Shown: one piece after another, positions 1-5,983 of the stretch
Layout: every line of letters starts with the position of its first letter
How positions within the stretch are numbered: position 1 is the stretch's first letter
NCBI GenBank assembly: GCA_036375895.1
Contig: DASVBJ010000311.1
Span: 1-15,771, forward strand
Origin: DASVBJ01 sp036375895
Lineage (GTDB): Bacteria > Actinomycetota > Actinomycetes > JACCUZ01
Direction: 5' to 3'
DNA length: 15,771 nucleotides
Notes under the pieces: generated by a model
What the model saw: the letters and a program-made list of their open reading frames with translations, nothing else
What the model was told of the DNA's origin: nothing
Database searches by the model: none
Translations under genes and position numbers: made by a program

Positions 1-710
1 CGCGGCCCGACGGAGTAGCGCATCGTCAGCACCGACTCGTCGTACAGCTCGGGCACGAACCCCTCGTCGAGGTTGCGCAGGCCGTAGACCAGCTCGCCGT
101 AGCGCGGCTCGGCGGCGACGATCTCCACGTCGGGCACCCGCTCACGCAGGAAACGCCCTACCCCCATCAGCGTCCCCGTCGTCCCGAGGCCGGCGACGAA
201 GTGTGTGATCGACGGCAGGTCCGCGAGGATCTCCGGCCCCGTCGTGGCGTAGTGCGCCTCGCTGTTGGCCGGGTTGCCGTACTGGTAGAGCATCACCCAG
301 TCGGGGTGCTCCTCCGCCATCCGCTTGGCCACGCGGACCGCCTCGTTGGACCCGCCCGCGGCGGGCGACGACACGATCTCGGCGCCCCACATCTCGAGCA
401 GCTGGCGCCGCTCCGCCGAGGTGTTCTCCGGCATCACGCACACGAGCCGGTAGCCCTTGAGCCGGGCGACCATCGCCAGCGAGATGCCGGTGTTGCCCGA
501 CGTCGGCTCGAGGATGGTGCACCCCGGCCGCAGCTGGCCGGCCTTCTCCGCCTGCTCGACCATCCACAGCGCCGGCCGGTCCTTGACCGAGCCGGTCGGG
601 TTGCGGTCCTCGAGCTTCGCCCACAGCCGCACGTCCGGGGCGGGCGAGAGGCGCGGCAGGCCCACGAGCGGCGTGTTGCCGACCGAGGCGAGCAGCGAGT
701 CGTAGCGCAT
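1..710 (-). CDS. cysM: O-phosphoserine sulfhydrylase CysM, 3' end outside window
   Basis: PLP-dependent beta-replacement enzyme of the cysteine synthase family. In M. tuberculosis CysM takes O-phospho-L-serine and the thiocarboxylated carrier protein CysO to make CysO-cysteine; the same role is inferred here. The visible 236 residues begin MRYDSLLASVGNTPLVGL. The PLP lysine is Lys43 in NPTGSVKDRP, and the phosphate loop TSGNTG follows at about 70-75. Arg212 in LRNLDEGFVPELYD matches Arg220 of M. tuberculosis CysM (alignment from memory), the residue tied to phosphoserine preference, so this is CysM rather than an O-acetylserine-using CysK. It lies 17 bp downstream of cysO on the same strand. 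No good Shine-Dalgarno sequence is visible, so coupling to cysO translation is likely. The C-terminal third is beyond position 1. Confidence 0.95.
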   Translation of the reverse strand, partial: MRYDSLLASVGNTPLVGLPRLSPAPDVRLWAKLEDRNPTGSVKDRPALWMVEQAEKAGQLRPGCTILEPTSGNTGISLAMVARLKGYRLVCVMPENTSAERRQLLEMWGAEIVSSPAAGGSNEAVRVAKRMAEEHPDWVMLYQYGNPANSEAHYATTGPEILADLPSITHFVAGLGTTGTLMGVGRFLRERVPDVEIVAAEPRYGELVYGLRNLDEGFVPELYDESVLTMRYSVGP

Positions 711-727
711 GGCAGGGGTACGTCGGG

Positions 728-1027
728 TCAGCGCACCGTGACGGCCGACCCGGCGGCGCCACCGGCCACGGCGGGCAGCACCGTGACCTTGTCGCCGTCG
801 GACAGCTGGGTCTCCAGGCCGCCGAGGAAACGCACGTCCTCGTCGTTGAGGTAGACGTTGACGAACCGCCGCAGCCCCTTGTCGTCGACCAGCCGGTCGC
901 GCAGACCGGAGTGGCGCGACTCGAGGTCCTCGATGAGCTCGGCCAGCGTGTCGCCCTTGCCCTCCACGGCCTTCTCGCCGCCGGTGTACTGGCGCAGGAT
1001 CGTCGGGATCCGGACCTCGATGCTCAT
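728..1027 (-). CDS. cysO: Sulfur-carrier protein CysO (ubiquitin-fold, MoaD/ThiS type)
   Basis: 99-residue ubiquitin-like protein that carries sulfur as a C-terminal thiocarboxylate for CysM. The fold signature is clear: MSIEVRIPTILRQYTGG at the N-terminus, the conserved RRFVNVYLNDEDVRFLGGL strand-loop, and DGDKVTVLPAVAGG at residues 77-90. The Gly89-Gly90 pair would normally be the end of the active protein, but nine more residues (AAGSAVTVR) follow before the TGA stop. The tail must be removed before thiocarboxylation, plausibly by the JAMM protease encoded just upstream. I chose the ATG at 1027 because GAGGAG lies about 7 nt upstream; an in-frame ATG at 1051 would add eight residues (MHPRSDPH) that the family lacks and would bury that ribosome binding site. 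The 97-bp gap to mec shows no obvious promoter. Confidence 0.94.
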   Translation of the reverse strand: MSIEVRIPTILRQYTGGEKAVEGKGDTLAELIEDLESRHSGLRDRLVDDKGLRRFVNVYLNDEDVRFLGGLETQLSDGDKVTVLPAVAGGAAGSAVTVR

Positions 1028-1124
1028 GTGCGGGTCGCTCCTCGGGTGCAATGGGTGCGGTGCGGGGGTCTGGCGGTCTGCGGTTGGGTCGGTGGGTCTG
1101 GCGTGCGTGCGGACGCCGCGCGCG

Positions 1125-1586
1125 TCAGTCGACGGGCGCGGCCGGGTGCCCGCTCCGGGCGCTCTCGTCCGGCTGCAACGCAGGAACTACCCGGACTTCT
1201 TCCTCCGAGACGACACCGTCCACGATGCGGAACGAGCGGAACTCCTCGTGATCAGGGTCCCGGGTCGAGACGAGCACGTAGTGCGCGCCCGGCTCCTGGG
1301 CCAGCGAGACGTCGGTGCGCGACGGGTAGGCCTCGGTGGCGGTGTGCGAGTGGTAGATGACGACCGGCTCCTCGTCGCGGTCGTCCATCTCGCGGTAGAG
1401 CGTCAGCAGGTCGTGCGAGTCGAACTCGTAGAAGGTCGGTGAGCGTGCCGCGTTGAGCATCGGGACGAACCGTTCGGGCCGGTCGGACCCGGCCGGGCCG
1501 GCGACCACGCCACACGCCTCGTCGGGGTGGTCCCGGCGGGCGTGCGCGACGATCTCGTCGTACGTCCTCTGGTCGATCACGAGCAC
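1125..1586 (-). CDS. mec: JAMM/MPN+ zinc metalloprotease Mec+ (CysO-cysteine peptidase)
   Basis: 153-residue JAMM-domain protease. In M. tuberculosis Mec+ hydrolyses CysO-cysteine to release cysteine and regenerate CysO. The full zinc signature is visible: Glu23 in DEACG as catalytic acid, then His79-Ser-His81, seven residues, Ser89 and Asp92 (HSHTATEAYPSRTD). It is close to the mycobacterial protein over nearly its whole length (HARRDHPDEACGVVAGPAGSDRPER, shown here only as a landmark near residues 15-39). The start is a GTG at 1586; an in-frame GTG two codons later (1580) is the alternative. A TANNNT box sits exactly 6 nt before the first GTG and no ribosome binding site is present, which favours a leaderless start at 1586. 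First gene of the mec-cysO-cysM unit. Because this CysO has a tail past Gly-Gly, this enzyme may also trim the precursor. Confidence 0.95.
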   Translation of the reverse strand: MLVIDQRTYDEIVAHARRDHPDEACGVVAGPAGSDRPERFVPMLNAARSPTFYEFDSHDLLTLYREMDDRDEEPVVIYHSHTATEAYPSRTDVSLAQEPGAHYVLVSTRDPDHEEFRSFRIVDGVVSEEEVRVVPALQPDESARSGHPAAPVD

Positions 1587-1592
1587 CCGTCA

Positions 1593-1598
1593 AGGGTA
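1593..1598 (-). promoter_or_regulatory. -10 box of candidate leaderless promoter for mec
   Basis: On the minus strand TACCCT is followed by 6 nt and then the GTG start of mec. This matches the TANNNT -10 of actinobacterial housekeeping promoters, and the transcript would start at or next to the start codon. No convincing -35 is visible. Confidence 0.5.
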
Positions 1599-1666
1599 CG
1601 GGCGCTGGGCTGGCCACCTCCCGCGAGGGCAACGGCTCCCCCCCAACGCCTGGCTCCCCCCACCCT

Positions 1667-1722
1667 GGCAGCGATCATGCACGTTCCGTCGGTCGACCGA
1701 CGGAATGTGCATGATCGCTGCC
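1667..1722. repeat. 56-bp near-perfect palindrome; probable terminator of the clpS-DUF2017 unit
   Basis: Two 28-nt arms meet at the centre GTCGAC with no loop. Each arm reads GGCAGCGATCATGCAC, then one variable base, then TTCCGTCGGTC. The only mismatch is G1683 against T1706, a G-U wobble if transcribed from the plus strand. Outer sequences CCCCACCCT (1658-1666) and AGGGTGGGG (1729-1737) extend the stem past a 6-nt bulge. It lies downstream of DUF2017 and upstream of the mec promoter, where a terminator is expected. There is no T-tract, but actinobacterial terminators often lack one. A dispersed repeat element is the alternative. Confidence 0.85.
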
Positions 1723-1729
1723 AGAGAGA

Positions 1730-1748
1730 GGGTGGGGAGGGAGGGGGG
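1730..1748 (+). other. Tight G-quadruplex motif directly after the DUF2017 stop codon
   Basis: The plus strand reads GGGTGGGGAGGGAGGGGGG: four runs of at least three G separated by single nucleotides, the loop pattern expected to give a very stable parallel quadruplex. It touches the DUF2017 stop (1749-1751). Because DUF2017 is transcribed from right to left, the G-run is in the template DNA strand and the RNA would be C-rich. A role in slowing polymerase ahead of the palindrome is inference. Confidence 0.6.
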
Positions 1749-2288
1749 TCACCAGAGGGACTGGACGAGGGTCTCCTGCAGGTAGGTCAGCCGGTCGTAG
1801 ACCCACAGGGGGCCGAGCCGGGGATCGCCCTCCTCGAGCGAGGCCACCAGCTCGTCCCAGTCCTCGGTGATGCCGAGCCGCTCCCCCAGCACCAGCCGGG
1901 CGTCGTTGAGCGCACGCAGCCACGCCCCGGCCTGCTCGGCGGTGAGCGTCGTGCGCTCACCCGGCTCGCCCAGCGTCGCGAGCGCCGTCTCGGCCGCCTC
2001 GCGCTTGCCCTCGCGCAGGCTCGCCTCGGTGTACCGACGGAAGTCGGCGGACGCCTCGGGGTCCTCGCTGTAGGCGTCGGGGAACAGCCGCGCCAGCGCC
2101 GGGTCCTCAGGGAGCGTGGTGGCGGTGCCGATGCCCACGGCGGCCGCCAACGGGTCCTCGTCGGGCGACTCGGGCGGCCCGAGCAGGGTGAGCATCTCCT
2201 GCAGGACGTGCCGTACGACGCGGTGCTCGGCCGCGTCCAAGGTCAGCGAGACGCCGCCCTTGCGTGCCTTCCGGAACTGGGCCACCAC
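1749..2288 (-). CDS. DUF2017 family protein, ClpS neighbour
   Basis: 179-residue protein that I recognise as the DUF2017 family (M. tuberculosis Rv1332 type) by its sequence and its place beside clpS. No enzyme motif, signal peptide or membrane segment is visible. It starts MVAQFRKARKGGVSLTLDAAE, a basic N-terminus followed by a largely acidic, helical protein with Leu-rich stretches (HRVVRHVLQEMLTLLG near 23-38) and an acidic low-complexity loop (PPESPDEDP). The start is a GTG at 2288, with a second GTG as the next codon; GGGGA lies about 10 nt upstream. Only 15 bp separate it from the clpS stop, so the two are co-transcribed. Some databases call the family a putative transcriptional regulator, but nothing in the sequence proves DNA binding. 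A partner role in ClpS/Clp-dependent proteolysis is a guess from context. Confidence 0.88.
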   Translation of the reverse strand: MVAQFRKARKGGVSLTLDAAEHRVVRHVLQEMLTLLGPPESPDEDPLAAAVGIGTATTLPEDPALARLFPDAYSEDPEASADFRRYTEASLREGKREAAETALATLGEPGERTTLTAEQAGAWLRALNDARLVLGERLGITEDWDELVASLEEGDPRLGPLWVYDRLTYLQETLVQSLW

Positions 2289-2303
2289 CCGATCGGTCCC
2301 CGA

Positions 2304-2594
2304 TCACTCGTCGTGCTGCATGGTCGCCCAGAGACCGTAGCCGTGCATGGCCTCCACGTCGCGCTCCATCTCCTCGCGGGTGCCGTTGGAGACGACCGCC
2401 TTGCCCTTCTTGTGCACATCCATCATCAGCCGGGTCGCCTTCTCCTTCGAGTAGCCGAAGTGCTTCTGGAAGACGAAGGCGACGTAGGACATCAGGTTGA
2501 CCGGGTCGTTCCAGACGATCGTGACCCAGGGCCGCTCGGTGCCCACGACCTCCTCGACGTCCGGCTGCTCGATCTCAACAGGGGCGACGGACAT
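2304..2594 (-). CDS. clpS: ATP-dependent Clp protease adaptor ClpS
   Basis: 96-residue cytoplasmic adaptor that binds N-degron substrates and delivers them to the Clp AAA+ unfoldase. A disordered acidic N-terminal segment of about 20 residues is followed by the ClpS core: WVTIVWNDPVNLMSYVAFVF near 23-42, with Asn29 and Asp30 at the N-degron pocket; the helix FGYSKEKATRLMMDVHKKGKA, with His61 in the conserved VHKKGKA motif; and the C-terminal VSNGTREEMERDVEAMHGYGL strand-helix. Length is normal for actinobacterial ClpS. The ATG at 2594 has no ribosome binding site, but TAGATT lies exactly 6 nt before it, so the message is probably leaderless. It is divergent from pncB, with only 22 bp between the start codons. 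Confidence 0.96.
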   Translation of the reverse strand: MSVAPVEIEQPDVEEVVGTERPWVTIVWNDPVNLMSYVAFVFQKHFGYSKEKATRLMMDVHKKGKAVVSNGTREEMERDVEAMHGYGLWATMQHDE

Positions 2595-2600
2595 GTGCCC

Positions 2601-2606
2601 AATCTA
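2601..2606 (-). promoter_or_regulatory. -10 box of candidate leaderless promoter for clpS
   Basis: Minus-strand TAGATT, then the 6 nt GGGCAC, then ATG. It shares two bases (2605-2606) with the oppositely directed -10 box of pncB, so polymerase could not occupy both promoters at once. Confidence 0.55.
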
Positions 2607-2610
2607 AGGT
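2605..2610 (+). promoter_or_regulatory. -10 box of candidate leaderless promoter for pncB
   Basis: Plus-strand TAAGGT, then the 6 nt GGCTTC, then the GTG start of pncB. No Shine-Dalgarno sequence lies between. The spacing is the same as for clpS on the other strand. Confidence 0.5.
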
Positions 2611-2616
2611 GGCTTC

Positions 2617-3909
2617 GTGACGACCTGCACCGGCACGGCCCTCCTCACAGACCACTACGAGCTGACCATGCTGCAGGCCGCGCTGCGCGACGGAGCCGCG
2701 GAACGGCGGTGCGTCTTCGAGCTCTTCACGCGGCGGCTCCCGGAGGGACGGCGGTACGGCGTGGTGGCCGGCACCGGGCGCCTGCTGGACGCGCTGGACG
2801 AGTTCCGGTTCACCGACGACGACCTGGCCGGACTGCGCGAGAGCGGGGTGATCGACGCAGACACCTGCGCCTGGCTCGCCGACTACCGGTTCGGCGGCGA
2901 CATCAGCGGCTACGCCGAGGGGGAGCTGTTCTTCCCCGGCTCGCCGGTGCTGACCGTCGAGGGCACCTTCGCCGAGGCGGTGGTCCTGGAGACGCTGGCG
3001 CTGTCCATCCTCAACCACGACTGCGCCGTGGCCTCGGCCGCCGCGCGCATGGTCTGCGCCGCCGGTGACCGTCCGTGCATCGAGATGGGCTCGCGGCGCA
3101 CGCACGAGGAGGCCGCCGTCGCGGCCGCGCGCGCGGCCTACCTCGCCGGCTTCAGCGCGACGTCCAACCTCGAGGCAGGTCGTCGCCACGGCGTGCCGAC
3201 GACGGGCACCGCGGCGCACTCCTACACGCTGCTGCACGACGAGGAGGCCGACGCGTTCCGCGGCCAGGTCGACGCGCTCGGGGTGGGCACCACCCTGCTC
3301 GTCGACACCTACGACATCGCCCAGGGCATCCGGACCGCGATCGAGGTGGCCGGTCCCGACCTCGGCGCAGTGCGCATCGACTCGGGCGACCTCGCGGTGC
3401 TCGCCCACCAGGCCCGGGAGCTGCTGGACTCGCTGGGCGCCCGGCGTACCCGCATCGTCCTCTCCGGGGACCTCGACGAGTTCGGGCTCGCCGCGCTCGC
3501 CGGCGCACCGGTCGACGCCTACGGGGTGGGCACCTCGGTCGTGACCGGCTCGGGGGCCCCGACCGCGGGCTTCATCTACAAGCTCGTCGAGGTCGAGGGC
3601 CGTGCGGTGGTGAAGCGCTCGGTCGACAAGGCCACGCACGGCGGGCGCAAGACCGCGGTACGCCGGCACCGCGCGACGGGCACCGCGACCGCCGAGGTGA
3701 TCCACCCCCAGGGCAGCCCCGTCGCCGAGCCGGGTGACCGGCCGCTGCAGGTGCCGTTCGTGGTCGACGGCAAGCGCGTCGACGGCCTCCCCACCCTCGA
3801 CGAGGCCCGAGCCCACCTCGCCGCGACGATGCGAACCGTGCCCTGGGAGGGCCTCAAGCTCTCCAGGGGCGAGCCGGCCATCCCCACGATCTACCAGGAG
3901 GCCACATGA
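2617..3909 (+). CDS. pncB: Nicotinate phosphoribosyltransferase (NAPRTase)
   Basis: 430-residue cytoplasmic enzyme that joins nicotinate to PRPP to give nicotinate mononucleotide, the committed step of the Preiss-Handler NAD salvage route. Family landmarks: TDHYELTML at residues 11-19 (substrate tyrosine region); EMGSRRTHEEAAVAAARAAYL near 151-171; FSATSNLEAG followed by GTAAHSY with His201, the histidine phosphorylated in this family; LLVDTYDI; RIDSGDL; and the late GVGTSVVTGSGAPTAGFIYKLVE phosphate-binding region. Length fits the bacterial PncB1 type. The GTG start at 2617 is supported by the leaderless layout and by conserved residues beginning almost at once. The last codons overlap pncA by 4 nt (ATGA), so both are one operon: nicotinamidase makes the nicotinate that this enzyme uses. 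Confidence 0.96.
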   Translation: MTTCTGTALLTDHYELTMLQAALRDGAAERRCVFELFTRRLPEGRRYGVVAGTGRLLDALDEFRFTDDDLAGLRESGVIDADTCAWLADYRFGGDISGYAEGELFFPGSPVLTVEGTFAEAVVLETLALSILNHDCAVASAAARMVCAAGDRPCIEMGSRRTHEEAAVAAARAAYLAGFSATSNLEAGRRHGVPTTGTAAHSYTLLHDEEADAFRGQVDALGVGTTLLVDTYDIAQGIRTAIEVAGPDLGAVRIDSGDLAVLAHQARELLDSLGARRTRIVLSGDLDEFGLAALAGAPVDAYGVGTSVVTGSGAPTAGFIYKLVEVEGRAVVKRSVDKATHGGRKTAVRRHRATGTATAEVIHPQGSPVAEPGDRPLQVPFVVDGKRVDGLPTLDEARAHLAATMRTVPWEGLKLSRGEPAIPTIYQEAT

Positions 3910-4514
3910 CGTCGAGCGAAGCGGCCGCCGGCTACGACCCGGAGACCGCCCTGATCGTGAACGACGTCCAGAACGACTTCGTCGACCCCGCCGGCGGGCT
4001 GTACGTACGTGGCGGCGAGGAGGTCGTCGGTCCCATCAACGCCGAGATCGGCGCCGCCCGCGCCGCGGGCGCCACCGTCGTCTACACGCAGGACTGGCAC
4101 CCCGCCTCCACCCCGCACTTCGCCAAGGACGGCGGCGTCTGGCCCGTCCACTGCGTCCACGACACGTGGGGCGCGCAGATGCATCCCGACCTCGAGGTGC
4201 ACGGGCCGGTGGTGCGGAAGGGCACCGGCGGCGAGGACGGTTACTCGGGCTTCACGGTGCGCGACCCACGCACCGGCGAGACGCGACCCACCGCCATGCA
4301 GTCCCTGCTGCCCCCGGAGATCCGGCGCATCGTGATCGTCGGCCTGGCCGGCGACTACTGCGTCAAGGAGACGGCCCTCGACGGGGTCCGGCTCGGGTAC
4401 GACGTGGTCGTGCCGCTGGCGCTCACGCGGTTCGTGAACCTGGCGCCGGGGGACGACGCCGCGACGGTCGACGCCCTCGTGGCCGCGGGCGTCACCGTCC
4501 TGGCGGGCAGCTAA
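3906..4514 (+). CDS. pncA: Nicotinamidase (pyrazinamidase) PncA
   Basis: 202-residue isochorismatase-fold amidohydrolase that converts nicotinamide to nicotinate plus ammonia; the mycobacterial enzyme also activates pyrazinamide. The catalytic triad is visible: Asp20 in NDVQNDF, Lys105 in VVRKG and Cys152 in GLAGDYCVKETA. Metal ligands match Asp63, His65 (DWH), His71 (PHF) and probably His85. The usual GLATDYCV motif reads GLAGDYCV here, a mild change one residue from Asp150. The N-terminus is about 12 residues longer than in M. tuberculosis PncA. The ATG overlaps the pncB stop (ATGA), implying translational coupling. The TAA stop (4512-4514) is interlocked with the TAG stop of the convergent gene (4511-4513). 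Confidence 0.96.
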   Translation: MTSSEAAAGYDPETALIVNDVQNDFVDPAGGLYVRGGEEVVGPINAEIGAARAAGATVVYTQDWHPASTPHFAKDGGVWPVHCVHDTWGAQMHPDLEVHGPVVRKGTGGEDGYSGFTVRDPRTGETRPTAMQSLLPPEIRRIVIVGLAGDYCVKETALDGVRLGYDVVVPLALTRFVNLAPGDDAATVDALVAAGVTVLAGS

Positions 4515-5833
4515 CCTCTCCCGGCCGGCGTGGAGCGGTCCGGGATCGTGATCTTCCGGCCGAGGTGCTCGACGAACCAGTCACAGGCCAGCCGGGCCAC
4601 CTCCTCGAGCGCCCCCGGCTCTTCGAAGAGGTGCGTGGCGCCGGGCACCACGGCCAGCTTCGTCTCGCACCGCATGAGCGCCTGGGCGCGACGGTTGAGG
4701 TCGAGCACGACCTCGTCGTGGCCGCCCACGATGAGGAGGGTGGGCGCGCGGACCTCGGCGAGCCGGTCGGAGGCGAGGTCCGGCCGCCCGCCACGGGACA
4801 CGACGACGTCGACGCGCGACTCCGGTCGGGCCGCGGTCCACAGCGCCGCCGCCGCGCCCGTGCTGGCACCGAACAGTCCGAGCCTGGCGTCGCGGGCCTC
4901 CGGCCGGCCGAGCAGCCAGGCCAGGGCTGCCTCGAGGCGCCCGGCCAGCAGCGGCACGTCGAACACCTTGGCCCGGTCGTCCTGCTCGTTCACGGTCAGC
5001 AGGTCGAGCAGCAGCGTGCCGAGGCCGGCGTCGCGCAGCACCCCCGCCACGTAGTTGTTGCGCGGGCTGTTGCGTCCGCTGCCGGTGCCGTGGGCGAACA
5101 CGACGAACCCACTGGCACCCTCTGGCACGCCGAGCCGGCCCATGAGGGTCATGTCCGCGAGCGGGATCTCCAGCTCCACGTCGTCGACCGCTTCGCCGGC
5201 GGGGGCCCGGCCCTGCAGCAGGGCGACGACCTCGTCGTCCGACACCTGCGTGAAGTCGCTGTAGAACTCGCCGATCGCGAAGAAGACCTCGGGCGCCTCC
5301 AGGCACACCACCTCGTCGGCCTCCTCGGCCAGCCGGTCGAGGACGCCGGGGGGCGCGACGGGCGTCGCGAGGACGATGCGGCTCGCGCCGTGGGCACGAG
5401 CCACCTGGCAGGCCGCTATGGCGGTCGACCCGGTGGCGATCCCGTCGTCCACGACGACCGCAGTGCGGCCCTTCAGCGACACCGGTGGCCGGTCGCCCCG
5501 AAACGCCTCGGCCCGACGCCGCAGCACCTCTGCCTCACGTTCCTCGACCCGCTGCAGGGCGCGCTCGTCGACCCGGACGGCCGCCATGACGCTTCGGTTC
5601 AGCACCCGCACGCCGCCCTCGCCGATCGCGCCCATGCCGAGCTCCGGCTGGGCCGGGACACCGAGCTTGCGCACCATGATCACGTCGAGCGGGGCGCCGA
5701 GCGCATCGGCGACCTCGGCCGCGACCGGCACACCGCCGCGGGGCAGACCGAGGACGACGACGTCCTGGCCGCGCAGGTAGGCGAGCCGCTCGCCGAGCTT
5801 GCGGCCTGCCTCGGTCCGGTCGAAGAAGTACAT
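4511..5833 (-). CDS. Phosphoribosyltransferase / alpha-beta hydrolase fusion protein
   Basis: 440-residue two-domain protein of unknown physiological role. Residues 1-210 are a type I phosphoribosyltransferase: VVLGLPRGGVPVA near 27-39, MVRKLGVPAQPELGMGAIGEGG near 53-74, and the PRPP loop VVVDDGIATGST at 126-137. Residues 225-425 form a dienelactone-hydrolase-like alpha/beta hydrolase: VFAHGTGSGRNSPRNN oxyanion region (245-260), nucleophile elbow GASTG with Ser324, acid Asp373 in VGGHDEVV, and base His401 in GATHLFEE. Both active sites look intact. Proteins of this build are known in mycobacteria (from memory, Rv0571c type) without a settled substrate. I chose ATG 5833 because GAGGAG lies just upstream; an in-frame ATG at 5893 adds 20 unconserved residues. 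Convergent with pncA, with overlapping stops; a link to PRPP or nucleobase metabolism is only suggested by the neighbours. Confidence 0.88.
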   Translation of the reverse strand: MYFFDRTEAGRKLGERLAYLRGQDVVVLGLPRGGVPVAAEVADALGAPLDVIMVRKLGVPAQPELGMGAIGEGGVRVLNRSVMAAVRVDERALQRVEEREAEVLRRRAEAFRGDRPPVSLKGRTAVVVDDGIATGSTAIAACQVARAHGASRIVLATPVAPPGVLDRLAEEADEVVCLEAPEVFFAIGEFYSDFTQVSDDEVVALLQGRAPAGEAVDDVELEIPLADMTLMGRLGVPEGASGFVVFAHGTGSGRNSPRNNYVAGVLRDAGLGTLLLDLLTVNEQDDRAKVFDVPLLAGRLEAALAWLLGRPEARDARLGLFGASTGAAAALWTAARPESRVDVVVSRGGRPDLASDRLAEVRAPTLLIVGGHDEVVLDLNRRAQALMRCETKLAVVPGATHLFEEPGALEEVARLACDWFVEHLGRKITIPDRSTPAGRG

Positions 5834-5983
5834 GGCGGCACTCCTCTCCTCGCACCCGTCTCCACTCTTCGAGTCGCCCGTGGCGCCGGTCAAGTGCCGG
5901 AAGGCCCGCGGGCGGGCCGCCCCGAGAGCCGTGTCCGATGTCCGCTAGAAGTTGTCGGTGCGGCACGGCAGGCTGTTCCCGTG

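Noticed and set aside
1028..1124. Riboswitch or separate promoter in the 97-bp mec-cysO gap
   Set aside because: The gap is C-rich with a short repeat of CCAGACCC but shows no stable conserved fold, no -10 box and no known riboswitch motif.
1527..3068. A 513-codon plus-strand open frame across mec, DUF2017, clpS and pncB
   Set aside because: Shadow of GC-rich genes on the other strand or frame; it crosses the palindrome and a divergent promoter and has no recognisable domain.
3734..5980. Upstream in-frame extension of ada-alkA by about 750 codons
   Set aside because: It is only the absence of stops in GC-rich DNA. It lies over pncA and antisense to the PRTase fusion, and family similarity begins at MDDESCYRAV.
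5834..5980. Ada box or defined divergent promoters between the PRTase fusion and ada-alkA
   Set aside because: TAGAAG at 5946 is a poor -10 match and no recognised Ada-binding sequence is visible; evidence too weak to list.
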